Part shown: positions 29,061-35,275 of the stretch, piece by piece
Layout: every line of letters begins with the position of its first letter
Numbering within the stretch: position 1 is the first letter of the stretch
DNA from: RGIG8748 sp045578205
GTDB taxonomy: Bacteria > Bacillota > Clostridia > UMGS1810
DNA length: 35,275 nucleotides
Assembly (NCBI GenBank): GCA_045578205.1
Contig: JAZNJU010000122.1
Span: 1-35,275, forward strand
Direction: 5' to 3'
The notes under the pieces: model-generated
What the model was told of the DNA's origin: nothing
Database searches by the model: none
The model's input: the letters and a program-made list of their open reading frames with translations, nothing else
Program-made: the position numbers and the translations under genes

Positions 29061-31090
29061 TTATTCTTGCAAAAAGCGCAGGATTTTGCTTTGGTGTCAA
29101 AAATGCTGTGGACGGACTCCAAGAGGCGGCGGGCAAAAGAAAAGTTGCCACTTTGGGTCACATAATCCACAACGGCGACGTTGTAAAACATTTTGAAAAC
29201 ATGGGTGTGTTTTCATATGATGATATAAACGATGTTCCCCAAGGTACCGATGTAGCCATCCGCGCTCACGGTGTGTCCGAATCTGTAATGCAGGAACTTA
29301 AGGGCAGGGGAATTTCATACATAGACCTTACGTGTCCTTTTGTAAAGAAGATCCACAATATTGTGGCAGATAATTTCAGACAGGGAAACACCATCGTCAT
29401 AGTTGGAAACAAGAGCCATCCCGAAGTTGCGGGGATTAACGGTTGGTGTGACAACAAGGCGGTAATTGCTCTTTCAACGGAAGAACTTAGGGGAAAAATC
29501 AATCCCGAAATGAGTATCTGTGTGGTAAGCCAGACAACCATGGATAGGGACACTTTTGAAAAAATTGTAAATTATTTAAAAAACAGTTGCAAAAGTGTGC
29601 AGGTTTTTGATACAATATGTAATGCAACCAGTACCAGACAGAACGAGGCGGGCAAGATTGCTTCGCAGGTTGATATGATGATAGTAATCGGCGGAAAGAA
29701 CAGTTCAAACACATCCAAACTCACCGCCATATGCAAAAAGTATTGCAAAAATACTTACCAAATCGAAAATTTTGAGGAATTTCCTCAAGATATAAATATA
29801 CCAAAGAAAATTGGTATAACGGCAGGTGCCTCAACGCCTGCTGCAATCATTAAGGAGGTAGTAGAAAAAATGGAAGAAATGTTGAAAAACAGCGGCGAAA
29901 ACTTTGCTGCAGAATTTGAGGAGTATGAAAAATCTCTTATCACTTTAAATACAAGGGATATAGTGAAGGGAACGGTTATGAGCGTTTCTGAAGCCGGAAT
30001 CAGTGTGAATCTGGGCTATAAATCAGACGGTTTTGTTCCCGCATCTGAAGTGAGCGATGATCCTTCAGCAGACATCAAAACACTCGTTAAGGAAGGCGAC
30101 GAAATTGAGGCTTTCGTTGTTAGAGTTAACGATGTTGACGGTGAAGTTACCCTCTCTATGAAGAAGATTCTTGCTATGAAGGGTATCAAAGAAGTTGAGG
30201 AAGCATTTGAAACAAAGGCAGTTCTTGAAGGTAAAGTATCACAGGTTGTAAACGGCGGTGTTATCGTTGTTTGCAAGGGCGTAAGAGTATTTGTTCCCGC
30301 TTCTCAGGCAAGCGACAGATATCTTGCAGATCTTGAACAACTTGTCGGCACAACAGCATCCTTAAGAATTATCGATATTAAGAGAATTCGCAACAGAACA
30401 AAGATTGTAGGTTCCATAAAGAGCGTTCTTTCCGAGCAGAAGGCTGCTCTTGCAGAAAAATTCTGGGAAGACGTGGAAGTTGGAAAGAGATACAACGGTG
30501 TTGTTAAGTCCCTCACAAAATTCGGTGCTTTCGCAGACATCGGCGGTGTAGATGGCCTTATCCACATTTCTGAACTTTCCTGGGCAAAAATCAAACATCC
30601 TTCCGAAGTTGTTAAAGAAGGCGATGTTGTTGATGTGTATGTAATCAGTTTTGACAAAGAAACCGGCAAGATTTCTCTCGGTTTCAAGAATGCTGATGAT
30701 AACCCATGGAAGAAAGCCGAAGAACTTAAGGTTGATGATGTTATCGACTGTAAGATAGTAAGAATTGTACCCTTTGGTGCTTTTGCAGAAATTTTCCCCG
30801 GTGTAGACGGACTTATCCACATTTCTCAGGTTGCTGATAAGAGAATCGGAAAAGTTGAAGATGAACTTATGGTAGGTCAGCATGTTCAGGCTAAAGTTGT
30901 TGAACTCGACCTTGAAAACAAGAAGATCGGTCTGAGCATAAGAGCACTTATTGCAAAAGAAGAGCCTGAAGCAGAAGAAGTACAGGAAGCCGCTGCAGAA
31001 GCAGCAGAAGAAATTCCCGCAGCAGAAGAAGATGCCAAAGCAGTTGAAGAAGTTGCTGAAGCAGTTGAAGAAATCGCTGCCGAGGAATAA
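29057..31090 (+). CDS. ispH: HMBPP reductase IspH fused to ribosomal-protein-S1-like domains
   Basis: A 677-residue fusion. Residues 1-280 are IspH, the [4Fe-4S] enzyme making isopentenyl and dimethylallyl diphosphate in the last step of the MEP pathway; cluster ligands are C11, C93 and C188, with E123 in HPEV and TSTRQNE after C188. Four S1 RNA-binding domains follow (about 301-370, 387-455, 476-545, 561-630); the third and fourth have the classical FGAFADI/FGAFAEI and VDGLIHIS cores. An acidic Glu/Ala tail (634-677) ends it. This fusion is well known in Clostridia. It starts at GTG 29057, overlapping the plsC stop. An internal Shine-Dalgarno and Met272 lie precisely at the domain junction. 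Confidence 0.95.
   Translation: MIILAKSAGFCFGVKNAVDGLQEAAGKRKVATLGHIIHNGDVVKHFENMGVFSYDDINDVPQGTDVAIRAHGVSESVMQELKGRGISYIDLTCPFVKKIHNIVADNFRQGNTIVIVGNKSHPEVAGINGWCDNKAVIALSTEELRGKINPEMSICVVSQTTMDRDTFEKIVNYLKNSCKSVQVFDTICNATSTRQNEAGKIASQVDMMIVIGGKNSSNTSKLTAICKKYCKNTYQIENFEEFPQDINIPKKIGITAGASTPAAIIKEVVEKMEEMLKNSGENFAAEFEEYEKSLITLNTRDIVKGTVMSVSEAGISVNLGYKSDGFVPASEVSDDPSADIKTLVKEGDEIEAFVVRVNDVDGEVTLSMKKILAMKGIKEVEEAFETKAVLEGKVSQVVNGGVIVVCKGVRVFVPASQASDRYLADLEQLVGTTASLRIIDIKRIRNRTKIVGSIKSVLSEQKAALAEKFWEDVEVGKRYNGVVKSLTKFGAFADIGGVDGLIHISELSWAKIKHPSEVVKEGDVVDVYVISFDKETGKISLGFKNADDNPWKKAEELKVDDVIDCKIVRIVPFGAFAEIFPGVDGLIHISQVADKRIGKVEDELMVGQHVQAKVVELDLENKKIGLSIRALIAKEEPEAEEVQEAAAEAAEEIPAAEEDAKAVEEVAEAVEEIAAEE
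29851..29872 (+). promoter_or_regulatory. Internal ribosome-binding site and start at the IspH/S1 junction
   Basis: TAAGGAGGT (29851-29859) precedes an in-frame ATG at 29870 (codon 272) by ten bases. Initiation here would yield a 406-residue protein with four S1 domains and no IspH. Sequence only; use is not proven. Confidence 0.5.
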
Positions 31091-31103
31091 TATCATTAAA
31101 ACT

Positions 31104-31131
31104 AAAAGGGGCACTTGTGTGTCCCTTTTTT
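31104..31131 (+). terminator. Terminator of the cmk-plsC-ispH operon
   Basis: An 11-bp stem (AAAAGGGGCAC at 31104-31114 with 31119-31129), 4-base loop and a T6 tail. Confidence 0.9.
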
Positions 31132-31157
31132 GAGTATAGTGGGAAAGGTGCTGTAAT

Positions 31158-31898
31158 ATGAAAAAATACCTTGTTTTAGTGTGTCTTGTTTGCATCTTAG
31201 CACTGCAAATAAGCGTATTGGCAGATACAAGTTCAAAACCTGCCGATATGCTTAAAGGCAAACAGGATTATATAGTTTTAGGCTCCATAAAGGATATAGA
31301 AAACGATGTCATTACTCTGACGGTGGATCACGAATTGGGAAAAACATCCTCGGATTTGGTTGGCGAGGACATTCAGATATCCAGATTCTCCTATACCTAC
31401 TGCGAAGAACACACTTCTTCCGATTTCAGAAATCCAAAGGTTTCCGACAATATCGTAGTTTCATTAAATTATGCGGACAATACATACAGTATGGCAAATT
31501 GTGCATACAAAGTCGATTCCAACGAATACGCGACTTGCAAAATTGTTGTTCTGGACAGTGTCTATGGTCAGAACTGCATAAAGGAACTGCTTATTGCCAC
31601 CTGCTTTATACGTTCGAATGCAATGGTGAATGAATTTGATTTTGACAGCGAGGGCAGAATATACGCTGTGTATCCCCAGACAGAACAGCAGTGTGTGAGT
31701 GTTGTAGACGAAAACGGTGAAGAGGTTATTACCGATGAGGATGCGGACGGTACGCTTCCTATGACACCGGATTTAACACAAAAAAATACCGCTGTGAAAA
31801 CTGATAACCGCAACACATATTCAATCATAATACTTGTTGCAGGAAGTGTTTTCGGTGCCGCAATAGCATACATTATAAACAAGAAGAACAGCAGATAA
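31158..31898 (+). CDS. Exported, C-terminally membrane-anchored protein, unknown function
   Basis: A 246-residue protein with an N-terminal signal peptide (about 1-22, KKYLVLVCLVCILALQISVLA) and a C-terminal membrane helix (about 222-240, YSIIILVAGSVFGAAIAYII) followed by the positively charged KKNSR, a sortase-independent anchor layout. The extracellular part is mostly beta-rich by appearance, with an acidic linker DENGEEVITDEDADG (about 187-201). Six cysteines outside the signal peptide could form disulphides. I do not recognise a family. AAAGGTG precedes ATG 31158. It is a single-gene unit between two terminators, with no promoter I could assign confidently. Confidence 0.75.
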   Translation: MKKYLVLVCLVCILALQISVLADTSSKPADMLKGKQDYIVLGSIKDIENDVITLTVDHELGKTSSDLVGEDIQISRFSYTYCEEHTSSDFRNPKVSDNIVVSLNYADNTYSMANCAYKVDSNEYATCKIVVLDSVYGQNCIKELLIATCFIRSNAMVNEFDFDSEGRIYAVYPQTEQQCVSVVDENGEEVITDEDADGTLPMTPDLTQKNTAVKTDNRNTYSIIILVAGSVFGAAIAYIINKKNSR

Positions 31899-31900
31899 AA

Positions 31901-31971
31901 AACGTCCCAAAGTTTTAACTTTGGGACGTTCAGATTGTCGAAAAAGTCCAGAAAAGTCTGGGCTTTTTTTT
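31901..31971. terminator. Two consecutive hairpins; second is a bidirectional terminator
   Basis: First hairpin: 14-bp perfect arms AACGTCCCAAAGTT (31901-31914) and 31917-31930, with no T-run. Second hairpin: 12-bp stem (31941-31952 with 31957-31968, one G-U) followed by T residues on the forward strand and preceded by A5, so it works in both directions. They separate convergent genes. Confidence 0.85.
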
Positions 31972-31996
31972 GAAGTCTTCTTTTTTTAGTTTTACA

Positions 31997-33022
31997 CTAT
32001 TTTGAATTTTTTGATTTACTTACAATCATATATATGCCGATATGTAAAACACCTATGATAAGAGTAACAGCGCTGCTTACAAGTACAGGTATTGTGAGAG
32101 CACCGGAAACGAGGGAAACTACTTCGGCTATAAGCGGTTCTTCGGCTCCGATAATTGCGGGTATAAGGTTTTTAAGCAGAGCAACAAGACCAAACATAAC
32201 CGCAAGTGCAACAAAAGTATATCCCGACCAGAGCAGGGAAGAACTGTGATATTTTCTTGATTTAAACAGCAGGAAAACAAAGAGTGCAGTCAATATAAAC
32301 AATATAATTAACGCCACGACAGATACATATATTCTAGCAAGTTCAAAAGTTGAATTGGTGCGAATGTTGCCCGAAAGTATTCCGATTTCACTTTCTTTTT
32401 CGGCTTCACCATATTCATAAGCATTGTCAAAGTCTTTTTGGGTAAGTTTCTTTCCGAGAACTTCTTCTATATCGTCCCGGTTATCTTCCATAAGTTTCAC
32501 AAGGTCTTTGCCGCGTATCCCTCTCGGCGCTTCTCCGCCGAGAAGATAGCCCGTGTATTCACTTACAATGTCGTTTATGTATTCTTTTACATATGGTCTG
32601 TTAAAGAGTTTGTTTGCCTCCCTGCTGGTCATGGAGTCATCAAGTTTTCCAAGGTTTGCATCTTTTATAAAATCGCCTGCATCTACGTTTTCCATTACTC
32701 TCTCAACATTCTTTTTGCTGATTGTTGTCCTCACAGTAAAGACTGTCAAAGCAACAAAAGAGAAAAAGAAAATCATAATCACACAAAGTATGGAAAGAAA
32801 AGTTTTTAGAAACGTATTTTTTTTCTTTCGTCTTGTCGCTTCAGTTGTGTTTTGATTGGTTGAGGTTTGAAGTTGAACTGTACTTTCTGCTGTGTTTTGG
32901 CTTGTTTCCTGGGTGCCTGCAACGTTGATTTGTGCCTCGCACTTGGTTGCCAGCGGTGCACCGCATACACCGCAGAAATTCATACCCTCGGACATTTGAG
33001 AGCCGCATTTATTACAAAACAT
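31997..33022 (-). CDS. Zinc-ribbon membrane protein, unknown function
   Basis: A 341-residue protein. The N-terminal zinc ribbon is MFCNKCGSQMSEGMNFCGVCG (C3, C6, C17, C20). A Gln/Thr-rich linker follows, then a membrane helix (about 70-92), a charged region of about 130 residues that should be outside the cell, and three C-terminal membrane helices (about 222-340). The cytoplasmic zinc ribbon plus membrane design is common in Firmicutes but functionally undefined. GGAGGTATAACA precedes ATG 33022; a longer upstream frame would run into the preceding lipoprotein gene and lacks a start signal. It is probably co-transcribed with that lipoprotein, 46 bases upstream. Confidence 0.85.
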   Translation of the reverse strand: MFCNKCGSQMSEGMNFCGVCGAPLATKCEAQINVAGTQETSQNTAESTVQLQTSTNQNTTEATRRKKKNTFLKTFLSILCVIMIFFFSFVALTVFTVRTTISKKNVERVMENVDAGDFIKDANLGKLDDSMTSREANKLFNRPYVKEYINDIVSEYTGYLLGGEAPRGIRGKDLVKLMEDNRDDIEEVLGKKLTQKDFDNAYEYGEAEKESEIGILSGNIRTNSTFELARIYVSVVALIILFILTALFVFLLFKSRKYHSSSLLWSGYTFVALAVMFGLVALLKNLIPAIIGAEEPLIAEVVSLVSGALTIPVLVSSAVTLIIGVLHIGIYMIVSKSKNSK

Positions 33023-33068
33023 TGTTATACCTCCAAAAAATCGATGTGTTTTATGGTCTGTGAAAACA

Positions 33069-33680
33069 TTAATATGATCCGCTTGCTGCATTTTTGTCAC
33101 ATATCAGGATGCTTTCGATAATACCGGTATCTTCATTTGCGGTATACTGTATATAAATCATGTTGTTTTTGTTCTTTTTAAGTTCAGCAGTCAAAGGGCT
33201 TCCGTCGGCTAAAAGGGTCTCACTTGTAAGAGTTTTGGCATCAATATCGATGCGTACCTCTTCTTCGTTTATAAATCGAACAGCAAGCACATTCATCTGT
33301 TCTTCGGGACATTTAAATGTGTTTTTAACATCTGACAGGCTTGAACCAACCCTTATTCCCCTGTATGTGGTTATTTTGCTGTCTACAATGTTTATGACAC
33401 GAACCTCATTTTTTTCGTTGATTCGGACATAATTCTTTTTATTTAAACCCAATTCAGACATTTCATAAAACTTAACACTTTTGGGGACCGGTTCAAATCC
33501 TTTTTCTTCAAATTCATCTGCGTAATCATAATATGAAAGTATGGTATTATCAACGCAAATTTCTGTTGGTAATTCAACTTCCTTTTCTCTCGAGGATTCA
33601 TCTTGAATTTCCGAGGAAGATTTAGAACAACCGCACAGCACAAGCAAAGTTATAAGCAAGATTATGAACGTTTTTTTCAT
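33069..33680 (-). CDS. Lipoprotein, unknown function
   Basis: A 203-residue lipoprotein: the signal peptide KKTFIILLITLLVLCGC has lipobox LCGC with C18 as the lipid-attached residue, followed by a Ser/Glu-rich linker and a domain of about 160 residues. The central YRGIRVGSSLSDVKNTFKCPEEQMN segment resembles the repeated beta-lactamase-inhibitor/SmpA-like motif (GxxxxDVxxxFG), in which a short helix follows a strand; this is only a pattern resemblance. AAAAGGAG lies upstream of ATG 33680. It is the first gene of a two-gene reverse unit with the zinc-ribbon membrane protein, suggesting that the two proteins act together at the membrane. Confidence 0.8.
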   Translation of the reverse strand: MKKTFIILLITLLVLCGCSKSSSEIQDESSREKEVELPTEICVDNTILSYYDYADEFEEKGFEPVPKSVKFYEMSELGLNKKNYVRINEKNEVRVINIVDSKITTYRGIRVGSSLSDVKNTFKCPEEQMNVLAVRFINEEEVRIDIDAKTLTSETLLADGSPLTAELKKNKNNMIYIQYTANEDTGIIESILICDKNAASGSY

Positions 33681-33786
33681 GGGTTAAAATCTCCTTTTTG
33701 TAAAAATATGTTACAATTACAATGTATCAAAAACCATTTTCTTTTTCAATGATTTTGAAAAATTTGTATTGTAAATGCAATAAACT

Positions 33787-33816
33787 AAAAACCCCATCCG
33801 ATTTGCAACGGACGGG
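33787..33816 (-). terminator. Terminator of the tRNA-Thr gene
   Basis: An 8-bp reverse-strand stem (33809-33816 with 33793-33800) with an 8-base loop, followed by T5. One pair is G-U only when read on the reverse strand, in keeping with its sense. Confidence 0.8.
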
Positions 33817-33818
33817 AT

Positions 33819-33894
33819 TGGAGCTAGTGAAGGGACTTGAACCCTCGGCCTATTGATTACGAATCAATTGCGCTACCAACTGCGCCACACTAGC
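33819..33894 (-). tRNA. tRNA-Thr (anticodon CGT)
   Basis: A 76-base cloverleaf on the reverse strand: acceptor GCTAGTG/CACTAGC, D stem GCGC/GCGC, anticodon arm ATTGA-TTCGTAA-TCAAT with anticodon CGT (reads ACG), variable AGGCC, T arm GAGGG-TTCAAGT-CCCTT. The discriminator base is T and CCA is encoded. It is flanked by its own promoter and terminator, so it is a single tRNA unit. Confidence 0.96.
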
Positions 33895-33906
33895 AGATAC
33901 TATGTA

Positions 33907-33935
33907 ATTATACAGTATAAACACTTTTAAGTCAA
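33907..33935 (-). promoter_or_regulatory. Promoter of the tRNA-Thr gene
   Basis: On the reverse strand TTGACT (33930-33935), 17-base spacer, TATAAT (33907-33912). Confidence 0.88.
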
Positions 33936-33994
33936 GACTTCGACCGAAAATTCACCATTTGAGGCATCTTTGGCGCTACCTTTACAATTATATC

Positions 33995-34041
33995 ACAAAT
34001 TGTCGTATTGATTGACAATTTGTTTGAAAAGGTAGTAAAAT
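33995..34041 (+). promoter_or_regulatory. Promoter with overlapping inverted repeat, DUF3048 gene
   Basis: TTGACA (34012-34017), 18-base spacer, TAAAAT (34036-34041). A 10-bp inverted repeat, ACAAATTGTC (33995-34004) and GACAATTTGT (34014-34023), covers the -35 element, a likely operator. Confidence 0.65.
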
Positions 34042-34071
34042 TATAAAAAATACATATTATCGGAGGTACAA

Positions 34072-35100
34072 ATGAAAAAACTTATTTCTTTTATGTTGGT
34101 GCTTTCAATTTTCGCTTTTGCCGGTTGCAGTAAAAAACAACCGGAAAAAACAACTCAGACTGCAAATTCTCAAACCGCCGGTTCGGAGGTTGCACAGGAG
34201 AAAAATGAATTTCTTGAACTCATGGAAAAAGACACCCGTCCTCTGGCTATAATGATAGATAATGACGGACCTTCCTCCAGACCCCAGATAGGCCTTGAAG
34301 AAGCCTATATGGTCTATGAGGTCATAGTAGAAGGCGGTGCCAGCAGAATGATGGCAATTTTCAAAGACCCATCCGCCATCGGCAAAGTTGGTCCTGTCCG
34401 TTCATCAAGGCACTATTTCCTTGACTATGCTCTGGAACACGACGCAATATACTGTCATGCAGGGTGGAGCCCCAAGGCGGCACAGGATATTTCATCACTC
34501 GGCGTGAACAACGTAAACGGAATTCAGGGCAGTGACGGTACAAACTTCTACCGTGACTATACATACGATAAAACCTGGCATAACCTCTACACCGATGTTA
34601 ATAAAGTGTATTCATATGCCAAGGATACAAAAGGATACAAAACCACAACAAATTCAAAACACACTTCCTACAACAACCAGGATACAGACCTTTCCAAAGA
34701 TGCCGACGATGCCTTGGAAGTAGTTTTGCCATATTCCACTATGTACAAGGTTGTGTATAAGTACAATGCAGATGCAAAGAACTACACACGTTACATAGGT
34801 CAGAGTGAACATATGTCCCAGAGCGGAAGCGCACTTACAGCAAAGAATATCATAATCTGTCCTGTCCGTAACTACGATTTGCAGGATGGTGAAAACAAGG
34901 GACGTCAGGATGTTGAAACCGTTGGAAGCGGAACAGGATACTATGTTACAAACGGCAAGGCTGTGGAGATTACCTGGTCCAAATCATCCAGAACAGGCAA
35001 GACAGAATACAAACTTTCAGATGGAAGCGAACTTGTCTTAAACCCCGGCAATACCTATGTACAGATTGTACCTTTGACATCAGAAATTACAATAGGTTAA
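34072..35100 (+). CDS. DUF3048 lipoprotein (YerB-like)
   Basis: A 342-residue exported lipoprotein with lipobox FAGC (C19) and a low-complexity Thr/Gln/Ser linker (about 20-45). The rest is the DUF3048 N- and C-terminal domains: AIMIDNDGPSSRPQIGLEEAYMVYEVIVEGGASRM (about 60-94), VGPVRSSRHYFLDYALEHDAIYCHAGWSP (about 105-133), and ending with GNTYVQIVP. The family includes Bacillus YerB; conserved Asp, Arg and His residues suggest an enzyme, but activity is unknown. CGGAGG lies upstream of ATG 34072. It is a single-gene unit controlled by a promoter with an overlapping palindrome. No clear terminator follows. Confidence 0.92.
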   Translation: MKKLISFMLVLSIFAFAGCSKKQPEKTTQTANSQTAGSEVAQEKNEFLELMEKDTRPLAIMIDNDGPSSRPQIGLEEAYMVYEVIVEGGASRMMAIFKDPSAIGKVGPVRSSRHYFLDYALEHDAIYCHAGWSPKAAQDISSLGVNNVNGIQGSDGTNFYRDYTYDKTWHNLYTDVNKVYSYAKDTKGYKTTTNSKHTSYNNQDTDLSKDADDALEVVLPYSTMYKVVYKYNADAKNYTRYIGQSEHMSQSGSALTAKNIIICPVRNYDLQDGENKGRQDVETVGSGTGYYVTNGKAVEITWSKSSRTGKTEYKLSDGSELVLNPGNTYVQIVPLTSEITIG

Positions 35101-35217
35101 AAATTGAATAAAATACCAAATTTGTTGATATAATAGTAATGAAAAGCCTGCTTTTGAATTCCAATTCGACCGGAACCCATTTTTGGAGGAAAAGGAATTT
35201 GAAAAGGAGGTTTTTAT

Positions 35218-35246
35218 TTGACAAATAATAGCAAAAATGGTATGCT
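35218..35246 (+). promoter_or_regulatory. Promoter for a gene beyond the window
   Basis: TTGACA (35218-35223), 17-base spacer, extended -10 TGGTATGCT (35238-35246). The stretch 35101-35275 has no complete gene; AAAGGAGG at 35204-35211 is followed by TTG, but the frame closes after 15 codons. Confidence 0.55.
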
Positions 35247-35275
35247 GATAATGGCATTTTTTTGATACCATCAAT

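Noticed and set aside
35199..35265. Small forward ORF starting TTG after AAAGGAGG
   Set aside because: The frame closes after 15 codons and its start overlaps the -35 element of a promoter.
35080..35274. 64-codon reverse frame at the window edge
   Set aside because: Overlaps the end of the DUF3048 gene and a forward promoter; no start signal or recognisable protein.

Overview
The window looks like a chromosomal segment of an anaerobic, endospore-forming, AT-rich member of the Clostridia (Firmicutes). The signs are a GerA-type germinant receptor operon and spoVT (spores), pta-ackA fermentation genes, rubrerythrin, a glycyl radical enzyme with its activase (strict anaerobiosis), the clostridial ispH-S1 fusion, Veg, TrmK, and many near-consensus sigma-A promoters with Gram-positive Shine-Dalgarno sites. 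No species can be named. No insertion sequence, prophage, integrase or CRISPR array was seen.

Layout. 1-9909 is a dense forward block of core genes: the tail of a LOG-family gene, pta-ackA (acetate formation and ATP), yceD-rpmF (ribosome), a DUF512 radical SAM gene and der (ribosome assembly GTPase), plsY (phospholipid synthesis), pgi, trmK, a Nif3-like gene and rnpB (RNase P RNA). 9910-15250 reads as an accessory insert between core genes: an IclR regulator, a glycyl radical enzyme and its activating enzyme in a tight operon, then an orphan AAA/DUF4143 ATPase whose promoter is flanked by repeats. 15250-19100 holds spoVT, a GntR/LacI-type repressor, a structured non-coding RNA with its own promoter and terminator next to a SLOG-fold gene, an EamA transporter with a palindromic operator, and a 337-base intergenic stretch with several hairpins.

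19098-22859 is mostly reverse strand: a YtxH-like protein, rubrerythrin, a class B penicillin-binding protein, a YigZ/IMPACT protein, a small P-loop protein and Veg. 22965-26754 is a forward germinant receptor operon with A, B and C subunits plus a 53-residue two-helix protein resembling the D subunits of Bacillus operons. 26811-31090 carries a LysR regulator and then cmk-plsC-ispH/S1, a typical clostridial cluster. 31158-35275 holds an exported protein, a reverse lipoprotein/zinc-ribbon membrane protein pair, a reverse tRNA-Thr(CGU), a DUF3048 lipoprotein and, at the edge, a promoter for a gene beyond the window.

Best candidates for something new: (1) the self-contained IclR / glycyl radical enzyme / activase cassette, with a shortened N-terminus and an unusual GCYE active site; (2) the end-paired RNA at 17066-17208, followed by a terminator that abuts the SLOG gene; (3) the multi-hairpin element at 18872-18954 with a tandem G-A motif; (4) an in-frame Shine-Dalgarno and Met inside ispH/S1 that could release a separate S1 protein; (5) the rubrerythrin ribosome-binding site buried in the terminator hairpin of the upstream gene.
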